Source: Muraenolepis orangiensis (taxonomy: Eukaryota > Chordata > Actinopteri > Gadiformes > Muraenolepididae). From it: a DNA stretch of 64,000 nt. The translations under genes were made by a program, and so were the position numbers. Location of the stretch: positions 13,517,001-13,581,000 of the forward strand of contig CM051016.1 in assembly GCA_027704905.1 (NCBI GenBank), given 5' to 3'. The notes beneath the pieces were generated by a model that was not told the DNA's origin, searched no databases, and saw only the letters and a list, made by a program, of their open reading frames with translations. This document shows positions 19,204 through 31,020 of this stretch, in pieces. Numbering within the stretch: the first letter of the stretch is position 1; every line of letters begins with the position of its first letter.

Positions 19204-19870
19204 TACATTTCAAGTCAAGTCAAGTCAAGTTTATTGTCACTTCACAGTTTACACAAGTATAAAGCAGTGATGTGAAAATATTATGTGCAATACATGTTAA
19301 TATCATAACAATATTTTAGTAATAAATGCTTTTTCATTATATTGCTTTTCATTAAGTTTAGTTTGTGAAATTGTGCTGAGATAATACAATTTATTCTAGT
19401 CTGCCTTCAGCTATGTTATGATAATAAATGCAGAATAAATATAATTGAATAATTACATACATTCAAACACATTATTAAAGTTACTAACCAGAGCTTGAGT
19501 TGACCAAATGTGAATTAGTTCATAGTTTCTTGTAATAAGTTAGTGTCAATAGTGTCAGTATTGCTTATGTGCAATACCCGACGACAGACAGCAGTTATAA
19601 AAATAAGATAAAAATAGATAAAAATAGAATAAAGTTTAAAAATAAAAATAAAAATGCAATTTATAAAATGCAAAATATCGGCACAGAAAAGAGCAATATG
19701 TATATATAAATAAATGTAATAAAATATACATTGTTATATGCTATATAGCAGCCTGATGGCCTGACTGTGGAAGCTGTCTCTAAGCCTATTTGTACAGCAC
19801 TTGATACTGCGGTATCGCCTGCCTGACGGTAAGAGTGTGTACAGTTCGTGGGTGGGGTGGTTAATGTCAA
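19204..19870 (-). mobile_element. (TTGAC)n-tailed retroposon split by a J-upstream relic
   Basis: The same element as at 5203, but about 270 bp of foreign sequence (19297-19565) breaks it between ttatgtgcaatac and a repeated cttatgtgcaatacccgac. The inserted piece matches the DNA upstream of J (compare 17480-17750) and stops before the J signal. Confidence 0.65.
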
Positions 19871-20545
19871 TTTCTTTATGAAGTTAGTTGTAGTACCATT
19901 CTGAACAATGTGTTAAAGCTATGTTGTGTATCTCTGAATGAACAACGCGTTGGTTGAGTGATGGTCTTGGACAGTGTGTTCACTGTATCCAGTGTATCCA
20001 TCTGTGTCAGTCATAGAGACACTGCTGCTGAAATGACCCATGTGTGTCAGACTTTATAAAATAGTACTTCAGGGGGGGTCCAGCTTTCTGCAGATATCAA
20101 CTTAGAAACATGTAAAAGTATGTCCTAAAAGACACGTAGATGTCGACGTAGGAACGCTAGCATGCTGAGTCGTGGTTACATATTCATCATGGTTATCTAT
20201 GTGTCAACAGACAAAACAGACATCACTAAAATATGTGGTCCATGAAACATATTCTGTGAGCAGTGAACTGTGGTTATTCAAATGATGTCCATTTTTATCA
20301 GATGTGCAGCTGTGTCTCTTGAGTGACTCAAAGTCAGTGGAAAGTAGAGCTGAGGTTTTCAGAAGAGTCTCTGGAGATTGTCAAACTGTCAAGCACTAAC
20401 AATGACTGTTCTGTGTAACTACAATACTGTACTTACTATATTTAGTACCAAGTACACTACTTAGCTACATGTTTACATCCCACCACACCTTTGTATGTAG
20501 GCTATATATATATTCTTATTTGGACTACTGTACAGGGCCACTGCA

Positions 20546-20613
<68 letters not shown>

Positions 20614-21044
20614 CTCATATTTCACCATTTTAAATGTGTTTAATTAGTTTGGTTAGTTAATTTTTAAAATAATTAATATTTTTCAATTGCTGGTGTGTAA
20701 AGAGGGACCGTGAGGATTGCTACCCAATTATATTGTACTTGTTCAATGACAATTAATGGCTTCTGATTCTGATTCTTGTGAAAGCAGCAAACGTGCATGT
20801 CCACAAACCAGCTCAACGCTGCCCTCTTGTGTCAAACCAAAGCCACTGCAACAAAGGGTGATCTCATGAACCAAACTCTTTTCAGGTCCATCTTTAATAA
20901 TAACTTACAGATTCAGGAGTAGTATGCTTTTGACATAACAGCATTGACGCTTGGTTCATAAGTCATATCAATCATGTTTTAAACCTCTAAATGGAATGTG
21001 TGCTCTCTGACCGGACAGCAAGGTTTCACATGACGGTCTATTAT
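19871..21044. other. Post-C spacer with long TA tract
   Basis: Equivalent to 5591-6775. It holds an uninterrupted TA tract of about 62 bp (20549-20610). No gene. Confidence 0.6.
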
Positions 21045-21901
21045 ATTCCTAGTCTGCAATAACGATCCCTATAACTAAAGAAGAGTAGCATAACCTCTTC
21101 TAAAAGTATATTTGCAACCCTGCAGTGTGTGCAGATGTAATCTGAATCAGATTGTCGATTGACCACAAAGCATTAGCATGCTGCACGTGTTTCCATTTGG
21201 TGAAATGTGTGAAATGAGGCAGCTCAACTGAGAGTTACAATTAACTTTATGAAGAAAACTGATCTCAAACGTTAGAGAGATGGTAGAAAACAGTACGAAA
21301 TATACAAAACTAATCATATTGCTTTGAAAAAACTGCTTGCATTGTCAAAACAATGAAAAAGGTGAACGGCCTGAAACCAAAAAGTCAATTACTTTTGGTT
21401 GTTTTCTACCGTCTTCAACCTGCGGCTGCACAACTTTGACTTCCTTAACGTTGGTGAGAACCGAGTTCCTCCGTTTTCAGAGCGTTTGAATGCAGGAATG
21501 AATGATTGTCTGATCGTCTGCGCCGAGTCTCCCCGACTCGGACAGAACCGTGGAAAATGACTGGGTGAGCTAAACCCGGTGACGTGGTGAACACAACCAC
21601 CCGCAAGGTGACGGAGCGTGACCCGCCTATCAACCCTTGACCCTTGGCTATTATAAGATATAAGTCTGATATAAGATATAAGTCTGATATAAGATATAAG
21701 TCTGATATAAGATATAAGTCTGATATAAGACGGGTACCGCTTCATCCGCGCGTTGGGAAAACAATGGTGGAAACTCCAGTTCCACCGCACGCGTATGAAG
21801 CCGTACTCTGCTATAGTCAATTATATCTATCTATCTATATATATATAGATAGATATATATATATCAACAGTGTGTGTATTACATACACTGTTGATACAAC
21901 A

Positions 21902-21933
<32 letters not shown>
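21045..21933. repeat. Multi-copy spacer unit, 18-bp repeats and hairpin block (copy 3)
   Basis: Near-identical to 9645-10541: unit with the ccgagtctccccgactcgg insertion (21045-21650), four 18-bp repeats (21651-21728), then TA palindrome, hairpin and a shorter CA tract (21820-21933). Confidence 0.6.
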
Positions 21934-21936
<3 letters not shown>

Positions 21937-22745
21937 CTACGGGAATCGTGTGTTTGTCCTGTTTTCCTCTGTTCATGTGTACTTTCTCTGTGTTTCATTC
22001 ATCTCCATTCAGGTGAAGCCTTCCCGCATCATCGTAATTCACCATTAGTCCATTCCGCCGTCAATCAAATTTATGCAAGATTTTGATTTGCCATATGCAA
22101 CAAGTACAATGAAATGCTTACTCCGCATTCCCTCCCGCAGTATGGATTTCTAAAACACTATACTATAAATATACTGTACACAATAAAAAGAACAATAAAG
22201 TGACTGATGGATGTGTTGAATTGTGCAAAAAGCTGTAAAAAAGCTTTTTAAAGGCCAGTAGTGCAGCAGCATCATGATAACAGTGCAGTACAGTGCAGTA
22301 GCTGTAATGAGTCTAGAAAGTCCAGCAAAAGTATGATAGTGGAACGTAATATTGATGACAATGTTATGATAGTGGCAGCACTCCTAGCAGTTCAGTAGGC
22401 AAACCGCCTGTGGATTTGTGTGATCATTCATTGTGAATTGTTCTGTTTCCCGTTTGCCTTTTTATTAGGCAAATGTGGTGGAGGCCAGACGTGGGCCCTC
22501 TTCCATTGCATTCACATAGGTGATCATTGCTGAAACGCACTAGTTTAGAGGCAGCTGCCACCCGCTGTCATTTGGATTATGAGCTGGTTGAGAGTAGGTA
22601 GCTGTTTGGTTCTCACCCCTAGGGAGGAGGAAGGGAGTCCACACTGATGGGTACTAGGACAGGCATTCAGTTGAGGTCTCTGGAGCTCCACATCCACTGG
22701 GCCACCACCTTTTACAGTCTTGTAAAAGTGAGAGTAACGAAAAGG
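21934..22745. other. Spacer without recognised genes
   Basis: Copy of 10542-11515 with a deletion of roughly 150-200 bp near 22725, where cagtcttgccgttcataag of the first copy is missing. Confidence 0.5.
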
Positions 22746-23221
22746 TACATGAGTAGTATGGGTAGTTGAGGTAGTAGCTGTATTTAATATATTGTAGTTG
22801 AGGTTGTAGTTGTATATAATATGTGGTAGTTGAGGTAGTAGCTGTATTTAATATATTGTAGTTGAGGTTGTAGTTGTATATAATATGTGGTAGTTGAGGT
22901 AGTAGTTGTATGTGATATATTGTAGTTGAGGTTGTAGTTGTATATTTAGGTGTTGAGGAATATAATGCTGGTGCTTGGTTGAGGCTAATATTTTTATTTC
23001 GATGGTGTTGTTTTGTAGATGTATACTGTGGGAGGGAATAGGGAGTAAGCATTCCAATGTACCTGTTGCAATTGGCCAATAAAATATCTTGTATGTAATA
23101 TGTGGTAGTTGAGGAAGTAGTTGTATATACTATGTTGTAGTTTAGGTAGTAGCTGTATGTGGTAGTTGATGTAGTAGTTATAAGTAATAGGTGGTAGTTG
23201 AGGTAGTATTTGTATACAATA
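22746..23221. repeat. Diffuse TGAGGTAG minisatellite
   Basis: Copy of 11516-11990. Confidence 0.8.
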
Positions 23222-23521
23222 TGCATACCCCTGATCACTACCTGTTAAATACTTACTTACCTGTATATATGTAACCGTTGTGTACCCGTCCCGCCAAGAA
23301 CACACAAAGAGGCACTGGGTTGGATGACGTGGTACTTTAGTGAGGGAGCTGCAATGGGTTGGTTCAAAGCACATAACATGTGGTTAGCTCATCCACTGGT
23401 TCTGGCTTCATTAGCAGACTGCAAGTCCAACTGCCATGGTCGTCATATCCGGGCACATTTATAGACATTCCGGCTACCAGCAGATGGCGCTACCATTTTT
23501 TTAATTTACAATTACATATTG

Positions 23522-24144
23522 TTAATTACATTATATACAATTACTTTTTGTATTGAAATGTCGCCCTTCTGTCCATCACTTTCATCATGGCCACGCAAGG
23601 CCAGCTCAAAGGCACCACAGAACTTCACACAGTCTATTCTTTTAGACAGGATGTGTTTTTATCCACCTCCTCATTGCGCTTCCTCACGGCAATCCTGTGG
23701 CCGTCGTCCAGCTGCGTAGCAATGTTCACTCTGCCTAGCGTGGCTAGCTTCATAGCATTGTGTTCTGAAACAGCCCCCCCCGAAGACATTTGGAGGACGC
23801 TGATTGGCTACATTTTATGTCACTCGTTTATATCTTGAATCAGCAATTGGCTAAACTGCTACAGAGACCCGCCTCCGTGGGGCTATTTCTCTACAGCCCC
23901 CCCAGCATCGTCATACAGTGTACTAGGCATATGTGTACTAGGAAAAGCATATTATGTTGCGCAAATTATTTTAAAATCATATTTTACACATATTTCTGGG
24001 TGCATTCCATATTTTAAACACACATATTGACAATTTATATATATTTTTTATTATTTTTATTATTTTTATTGTTCATAATAATGTTTGTGCGTGTGGTTTA
24101 GGGGGGGCGGCGCCCCATCGCCCCCTATGGGCCAGCCGCCACTG
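23522..24144 (-). mobile_element. hAT-like transposon remnant (copy 2)
   Basis: Duplicate of 12285-12906, with the same CAGTGGCGGCTGG end (near 24144), the same transposase piece and the same frameshift. It therefore arrived before the clusters duplicated. Confidence 0.65.
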
Positions 24145-24327
24145 CATATAGATATACCTATTATTATGCTCATATCCCACACATACTCCATAAGTAATAT
24201 TATAACTGTTTTTATACATAGTAGACTGTCTTTAAGCAACTGTAAACCTTAAATTATATATAACCATGCACTTTACTGCAACATTTGCACTCTGGTTAGA
24301 TGCTCAATTATTATAATTAATAGCTGT

Positions 24328-24450
24328 ATGTTATATGTGTTAGTTGAGGTAGTATCTGTATTTAATATGTGGTATTTGAGGTAGTAGCTATATATACTAT
24401 GTGTTAGTTAAGGTAGTAGTTGTGTTTAAAATATGTGGTAGTTTAAGTAG
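24328..24450. repeat. Short TGAGGTAG minisatellite next to VB3
   Basis: Copy of 13085-13222. Confidence 0.75.
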
Positions 24451-24534
24451 TGTCTGTGTCAGAGTCTCTTCCTCCTCAGCAGCTGCAGCAGGTTCCTGCT
24501 GTAACAGCTCAGTGACTACAGTGTGACTGAGGGA

Positions 24535-24562
24535 GGTTTATGTACGGCTCTCAATCACTGTG
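24535..24562 (-). promoter_or_regulatory. VB3 recombination signal, 12-bp spacer
   Basis: Heptamer CACAGTG (24556-24562), 12 bp, nonamer ACATAAACC (24535-24543). Confidence 0.9.
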
Positions 24563-25079
24563 TGAACCTGCTGCTGCTGTGGTAACCCAGACAGTAATAT
24601 ACTCCTGTATCCTCCCTCTGGATACCAGAGAGGGTGAGAGTGTAGCTAGTCCCGGATCGACTGCCGCTGAACCGAGCTGGGGTCCCTGAATAGAGGTTGA
24701 CTGCTCTGTATATCAGAAGTTTGGGAGCTTCTCCAGGTTTCTGTAGGTACCAGCTGAGAGTAGAAGCAATATCTGAGCTCCCTGTGGCAGTGATGGACAC
24801 AGTCCCCTCCAGACTAACAGTCTTGGATTTGTCGGGTTGTGTCAGGAATTAACTGGCAGATGACTCTGGAATAAGAAGTGGATGATGAGCCTTTTGAACC
24901 AATGTAAGACAGTCTTCAGTAGAACATTAGTCTACAACACGTCAGGAGCAGATAGGGGAGACAATACTGGAGGATAAACACAGAATAGAACCCAAGAATA
25001 TGAGAAGAGTGACAGAGCCATAACCCTCACCATGAGCAAGAAATGCCAACACTGCTAGCAAGGCTGTGGAGGACCTCAT
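24563..25079 (-). pseudogene. VB3, V segment with nonsense codon in FR1 (family B)
   Basis: Leader exon 25031-25079 and V exon 24563-24865 are otherwise complete, but the FR1 serine codon TCA is TAA (24849-24851), giving ASS-stop in place of ASSFLTQ. Downstream the frame is open: SITATGSSDIAST, CDR2 RAVNLYS, end CLGYHSSSR. Cysteine 23 is again alanine. A single base change separates it from an open gene, so the loss looks recent. Confidence 0.9.
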
Positions 25080-25118
25080 CTTGCTCTGTGTCTGTGTGGG
25101 TGATGCTTGGCAGCTAGC

Positions 25119-25163
25119 ATATTTAACTCTTGGCGCTCAGAAGTACTCAAAAGTCATGCAAAA
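25119..25163 (-). promoter_or_regulatory. VB3 promoter
   Basis: TTTTGCAT (25156-25163) and TAAATAT (25119-25125). Confidence 0.7.
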
Positions 25164-25347
25164 TAGCGGGCATGTGGGCGGACGTGCACCTGCTTAGAGA
25201 GATATGAAAGTGAGAGAGATAAGGTTGAGTGAGTGCATGACTTTCGAAAGGAAAATTCATATCTTGGTAATTAATATATTCAGAAATAGTTCAAGTTCTC
25301 CAAAATGACATAAGAATAAAAATAAGACTGTGAAAGTAATTTATGTA

Positions 25348-25396
25348 TTATTACTGCATACTCCTGCTAACTACCTGTTTATACTTGTATACTTAC

Positions 25397-25470
<74 letters not shown>

Positions 25471-25514
25471 ACTGCATACTCCTGCTAACTACCTGTTTAT
25501 ACTTGTATACTTAC

Positions 25515-25556
<42 letters not shown>

Positions 25557-25785
25557 ACATTTCTGCACATATCTCATACCTACTCTATAAGTTATTATTT
25601 TATTTTTAGGAGCAGTTTTTTAAATAGCCTTTTTTTACATTGTATTTATCCTCTGTACATGATATGCCCTTACATGCACTTTACTGCAACATTTGCACTC
25701 TGGTTAGATGCCAAAGTATTTTCACTGTACTGTACTTAAGCCGTGCAATGACAATGCATTTGAATCTAATCTAATCTAATATACA
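25348..25785. repeat. Duplicated TA block and (AATCT)n-tailed element
   Basis: The stretch ttattactgcatactcctgc ... gtatac plus its TA tract occurs twice in tandem (25348-25466 and 25467-25552), then the retroposon-like tail element. The 14.1-kb copy has the block once. At 52.2 kb a TA tract also precedes it. Confidence 0.75.
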
Positions 25786-26284
25786 AAAAAAGTCTCTAGT
25801 CATAGAGTTAGAAAAAGGGCAAATATATAAACATTATTTTTTATTCATTTTTTACAATTGCTTAACATTAGTATGTATGTGATATACAGTGATGAGCTGC
25901 ATTTTAATCAAATCATTGTATTTGATGAGTTGATATCATGACAAGAAGAATGCAGTCTAATGAGTAGCTAGATTGTATTCAAGGTGAGGTCCCATAAGGT
26001 GACAGAGTTTGTGTCTGTTCAAGTGACCACCTAACCCTAGCACTCTGTAGCCCTACAGGCAGTGATAACAGAATGAACAAGTCTTAAGTCTCATCTCTCA
26101 TCAGACAGAAAGCAATGACATGGACGTCGTGGTGTTATTGGACTGTTAGGTGTGCAATACTACAAGGACTACAGGCGACTTGTTATGATGTCATAGTTGA
26201 AAAGTAAATCACCTAAATAAAGACTCACATTCTAGATTCAGTTTGACTCACGTCTATTCATTAACACAAAAGACATCTTTGATG
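25786..26284. other. Spacer upstream of VB3
   Basis: Copy of 14446-14936. Nothing recognised. Confidence 0.6.
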
Positions 26285-26585
26285 TGTAGGTAGTAGTTGT
26301 ATGTATGTAAGGTCAAGTTGAGGTAGTAGTTGTATGTAAGGAAGGTCAGGTTGAGGTAGTAGTTGTATCTAATATATTGTAGTTTAGGGAAGAATTAGTA
26401 TTTCAAATGTAGTTGAGGTCGTAGCTGTATTTAATATGTGGCAATTGTAGTATTTGTATATAATATGTGGTAGTTGAGGTAGTAGCTGTATTTAGCATGT
26501 TAGTTGAGGTAGTAGTTGTGTATGTAATATGTGGTAGTAGAGGTAGTGTTGTATATAATGTGTTAGTTAAGGTAGTAGTTGTACG
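26285..26585. repeat. Diffuse TGAGGTAG minisatellite
   Basis: Copy of 14937-15240, ending in a C-rich run (caccccccccc). Confidence 0.8.
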
Positions 26586-26912
26586 CCACCCCCCCCCCTC
26601 CTCTGCTGCCCAACGTACGAACTCTGACCTCGGCTGACTGTACCATTTCACCATCTATGTCTTCAACAGCCCTGCACAGTAATCCTACTCCCTCCCTCTA
26701 CCTATAGTTGACATGTTTAATGTGTGCATACCTGTATGAGAGCCATGTACATTTTTACTGTACTTACCGTATATCAATTAATCTTCAACTGTTGATATAA
26801 CTGCATATCCCTGCTTACTACCTGCTGTATATACATGTATATATATTTATATTGTTGATATAACTGCATACCCCTGCTCACTACCTGTTGTTACATCTTA
26901 TTTAACCTCTGC

Positions 26913-27647
26913 ACATTATATATTATTATATTATTCTTATGGTTCTTAGCAGGAAACCGGTGGATTGTCTACTCCAAGTAGGGAGGGAGTCCTTATCCCA
27001 AGTGAAGGACTTCAAGTATCTCGGGGTCTTGTTCTCGAGTGAGGGGAGGATGGAGCGTGAGATTGACCGGAGAATAGGTGCAGCGGGAGCGGTATTGGGT
27101 GCACTTTGGCGCACCGTTGTAACCAAAAGAGAGCTGAGCCAGAAGGCAAAGCTCTCGATCTACCGATCAGTCTTCGTTCCTACCCTCACCTATGGCCATG
27201 AGCAATGGGTAATGACCGAAAGGACGAGATCGCGAATACAAGCGGCCGAAATGAGTTTCCTCAGGAGGGTGGCTGGTATCTCCCTGAGGGATAGGGTGAG
27301 AAGCTCAGTCACTCGTGAGAGACTCGGAGTAGAGCCGCTGCTCCTTCGCGTAGAAAGGAGCCAGTTGAGGTGGTTCGGGCATCTAGTAAGGATGCTTCCT
27401 GGTCGCCTCCCGAGGGAGGTTTTCCAGGCACATCCAACTGGGAAGAGACCACGGGGCAGACCGAGGTACAGGTGGGGTGATTACATCTCCACACTGGCCT
27501 GGGAACGCCTCGGGATCCCCCAGTCAGAGCTAGTCGATGTTGCCAGGGAGAGGGAAGTTTGGAGTCCCCTGCTGGAACTGCTACCTCCGCGACCCGATTT
27601 CGGATAAGCGGGAGAAGATGGATGGATGGATGGACATTATATATTAT
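26913..27647 (+). mobile_element. 5'-truncated LINE with target-site duplication
   Basis: An insertion flanked by the 14-bp direct repeat ACATTATATATTAT (26913-26926 and 27634-27647). It carries an open frame (26939-27607, about 222 residues) for the C-terminal part of a non-LTR reverse transcriptase. Landmarks are FKYLGVLFSSEG, YGHEQWVMTERTRSRIQAAE, FLRRVAGISLRDRVRS, RWFGHLVRM and the end SPLLELLPPRPDFG. The 3' end is a short ATGG repeat (27615-27633). The catalytic domain is absent, as expected for 5' truncation. The intact frame and clean duplication indicate a fairly young insertion. The exact clade is not certain. Confidence 0.88.
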
Positions 27648-27781
27648 CATGCACTTTACTGTAACATTTGCACTCTGGTTAAATGCCAAATTAAATTATC
27701 TGTACTGTACTTCTCTTCCTCCTCAGCAGCTGCAGCAGGTTCCTGCTGTAACAGCTCAGTGACTACAGTCTGACTGAGGGA

Positions 27782-27809
27782 GGTTTATGTACGGCTCTCA
27801 ATCACTGTG
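27782..27809 (-). promoter_or_regulatory. VA4 recombination signal, 12-bp spacer
   Basis: Heptamer CACAGTG (27803-27809), 12 bp, nonamer ACATAAACC (27782-27790). Confidence 0.92.
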
Positions 27810-28268
27810 TGAACACCAAAACACTGTTAGGGTAGTGGCCACTCAGACAGTGATAAACTGCTGCGTCTTCAGGCTGTGCGCCCTCGATGGTCAGAGAGAA
27901 GTCAGTGCTGCTTCCACTGCCAGTAAACCGAGCTGGTGTTGATGATTGACGTATAGTAGTATATCTAATTAGGAGCTTGGGGGCTTCTCCAGGTTTCTGT
28001 TGGTACCAGAATATATTAGTGGTATAAACTGCTGGGTTGGTTTTACAGGTCAGAGTGACTCTGGATCCTGCAGTAAAAGACTCTACTGGTGGCTGAGTCA
28101 CAGTCACCTGACTGCTGGTTCCTACAGAAAACAAACAAACCACTCAGTTATCCAACAGAAAACACAAGCAAACAAAGACTGTTCTTCAACATTGTCATTG
28201 AGTAGAATGAACCGACCTGTTAAGGATCCACAGACCATTGTCCAGAAAAGGATGGTGAGGTGGTTCAT
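27810..28268 (-). CDS. VA4, kappa-like V segment (family A)
   Basis: Leader exon 28217-28268 and V exon 27810-28121, fully open. CDR1 is NPAVYTTN, CDR2 YTTIRQS and the CDR3 end CLSGHYPNSVL. FR3 reads IEGAQPEDAAVYHC where most relatives have IDGAQREDAAVYHC. The compact minisatellite that abuts most other VA segments is missing here. Only about 70 bp separate the LINE insertion from the shortened 3' flank. Confidence 0.93.
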
Positions 28269-28333
28269 TGTTGCCACAGTTTCTGGGGTGTTGAGTGACA
28301 GCTCAGAGTCCTGCAGTGTTGAACTCAGAGCAC

Positions 28334-28376
28334 TTTAAACCCTCTCAGAACCCCAGTTTCAGCTGAGCATGCAAAG
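28334..28376 (-). promoter_or_regulatory. VA4 promoter
   Basis: CTTTGCAT (28369-28376) and TTTAAA (28334-28339). Confidence 0.7.
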
Positions 28377-29143
28377 CTTCCTCGATATGGAAATGAGCTG
28401 TTTCCACTCATCCCTCTGGGGCTTAGAGTGAATTCATACATTCTGGGAGAACCACAGTATCTCTTCTACATTCACACTTTATGGATTATAATGTTGTTTT
28501 AGCTGCCAACTGATAATCGGAACTCAGAATCTGTGACTTTTTTCTGAATCATTTATTTCTTGGTTTGTATAAAATTCTATAATTTTCAAATTATTATAAA
28601 AAATACACATTTGATATATAAAACATGTTAATATATTTACATTAAATGTATAGTAAATGCAAGTTATTTACATTGCTTTTCATTAAGTTTGGTTTGTGTA
28701 CTTGTGCTGAGATAATACATTTTTTTCTAGTCTGCCTTCAAATATTTTATGAAAATAAATGTAGAGTAAATATATTTTTATAAATCCATCCATCTGTATG
28801 AAATTCTTTAATTTTCAAATTCTTATAAAAAACAACATTTGACGTTTTTAAAACATGTTAATGTCATAACAATATTTTAGTAATAAATGCTTTTTCATTA
28901 TATTGATTTTTATTAAGTTTAGTTTGTGAAATTGTGCTGAGATAATACAATTTTTTCTAGTCTGCCTTCAACTATGTTATGATAATAAATGCTGAATAAA
29001 TATAATTGAATAAATCCATACATTCAAACACATTATTAAAGTTACTAACCAGAGCTTGAGTTGACCAAATGTGAATTAGTTCATAGTTTCTTGTGATAAG
29101 TTAGTGTCTGTGTGTCAGTAAGAGATGTCTTCAGTCTGTGGGA
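28377..29143. other. V-J intervening sequence with internal duplication, cluster III
   Basis: About 230 bp longer than in the other clusters. The stretch from tttgtat(a/g)aaattct to taaatccat occurs twice (about 28560-28790 and 28796-29015). The first copy is clearly diverged and the second is like the other clusters. Confidence 0.7.
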
Positions 29144-29182
29144 GGTTTTTGTACGGTTCCTTAATGAGTTTGTATCACTGTG
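29144..29182 (+). promoter_or_regulatory. J3 recombination signal, 23-bp spacer
   Basis: Nonamer GGTTTTTGT (29144-29152), 23 bp, heptamer CACTGTG (29176-29182). Confidence 0.93.
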
Positions 29183-29220
29183 GTACACTTTTGGTGGAGG
29201 CACCGAACTCATCGTTGACT
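29183..29220 (+). CDS. J3 light-chain joining segment
   Basis: Reads YTFGGGTELIVD. Lysine of GTKL is glutamate (GAA), shared with J4 and J5. Confidence 0.93.
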
Positions 29221-30004
29221 GTAAGTACAAAGACACTTTTCTTTATCTGACATTACTACCTGAAAACGACCTTTATATTTAAATAAGTGTGAATAACGGA
29301 ATATTTTTATTTTTATCCTAAACACATTTGTTTTTGTTGTTTATGTTAATGTGTAAACATTGTAAACTAATTATTTACTGGAGTTCAGTCATTAAATGTA
29401 ATATTGCCATTATTTTTCTATTGATTTAATGATGAGCTTTCATGAATGATATTGATTTACTTTGTACTTCATGAAATAGACAAACAAGTATCCTTCAATT
29501 TCAGTTTTGACTTCTAAAAAGTTGTAATTTAATGAAAAGAGCATTTTATTTTCAAATGTATTTCTGTGCTTGAAGGTTCTCTTTGCAAATTATTCTGTAG
29601 TATTTTGGACAAATGTTACATTTATTCTACGATCAAAGAAGTAAAAAACGAATCTGAAGAAGTTCTGCCACCTGACCGTTGCTGAAACATTTGAATTGTT
29701 CATGTATTCATTTATGTGTTGAAATGTGGAACTTAATTCAAATTAATACATGGCTAATTTAAATGTTTCAAACATTTGAATGTGTCATGTATTCATTTAT
29801 GTGTTGACATGTCGATATTAATTTCAATTAATTCATAGCTAATTTAAATGTTTCAAACATTTTAATGTGTCATGTATTAATTGATATTAATTTCCACATT
29901 TCAATGAACAGGTCCAACTGTTGTTGAATGTTCCTCTGTTCTCCCTATGAGTGGTGATGTTCACTAAGCCTGTTGTCCACTTGTCTCCTCCCTCTCTCTT
30001 CCAG

Positions 30005-30327
30005 TGGGAGTGGTGCAGCCCACCCTGAGCATCCTCCCTCCCTCCAGAGTGGAGCTGGAGCAGGGCAGTGCTGCACTGCAGTGTTTGGCCACTGGGGGCT
30101 TCCCCTCAGACTGGAAGCTTGGCTGGAAGGTGGGGGGCAGCAGCAGGTCTGAGGGGGTGTCAGGTAGCCTGGGAGTCCTGGGGAAAGATGGCACCTACAG
30201 CTGGAGCAGCACCTTGACCCTGCCTGCAGACCAGTGGAGGAAGGCGGGCTCAGTGAGCTGTGAGGCCAGTAAGAATGGGCAGACGCCTGTCACTCAAAGC
30301 CTGAATCCTGGCCAGTGTTCAGAGTAG
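30005..30327 (+). CDS. C3, kappa-like light-chain constant exon
   Basis: The same protein as C2, including ALQCLATG, with three cysteines and the GQCSE end. Open, with acceptor CTCTCTTCCAG and stop TAG. Together with J3 it completes the VA4 cluster. Confidence 0.95.
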
Positions 30328-30512
30328 AGAGGCTCTATGATGGAAGAACTGCAGAATAAGCATGTCCTATTACATGTCTGTTTCATATCTCTCTGTCTTA
30401 GTGAGCACTTCAGCTTTTGATGAATTACATGAATATAACTTTCAGCCGTTATTATTATGCATTCCAGTTTTCATCCCTTGCTTGTGTTTATCACATTGTA
30501 TGCTGATGCTAT

Positions 30513-30518
30513 AATAAA
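30513..30518 (+). terminator. Poly(A) signal of C3
   Basis: AATAAA in the conserved gctataataaagatgg context. Confidence 0.8.
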
Positions 30519-30614
30519 GATGGAAAAATACACTTTTCATGCAATCATTCTGATTTTATATCTGCTGTAATTTTTGAAACAACAACCTTTATTCAGAAAC
30601 TGGAAATGATTTAC

Positions 30615-31020
30615 ATTTCAAGTCAAGTCAAGTCAAGTCAAGTTTATTGTCACTTCACAGTTTACACAAGTATAAAGCAGTGATGTGAAAATCTTATGTG
30701 CAATACCCGACGACAGACAGCAGTTATAAAAATGAGATAAAAATAGATAAAAATAGAATAAAGTTTAAAAATAAAACTAAAAATGCAATTTATAAAATGC
30801 AAAATATCGGCACAGAAAAGAGCAATATGTATATATAAATAAATGTAATAAAATATACATTGTTATATGCTATATGCCCTTGTTCAGCAGCCTGATGGCC
30901 TGACTGTGGAAGCTGTCTCTAAGCCTATTGGTACGGCACTTGATACTGCGGTATCGCCTGCCTGACGGTAAGAGTGTGTACAGTTCGTGGCTGGGGTGGG
31001 CAATGTCAATTTCTTTATGA
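30615..31020 (-). mobile_element. (TTGAC)n-tailed retroposon 3' end
   Basis: Copy of the element at 5203, here with the cagcctgatggcctgactgt stretch intact. Confidence 0.6.

Noticed and set aside
26926..27126. Antisense open frames within the LINE
   Set aside because: Shadows of the plus-strand reverse-transcriptase frame.
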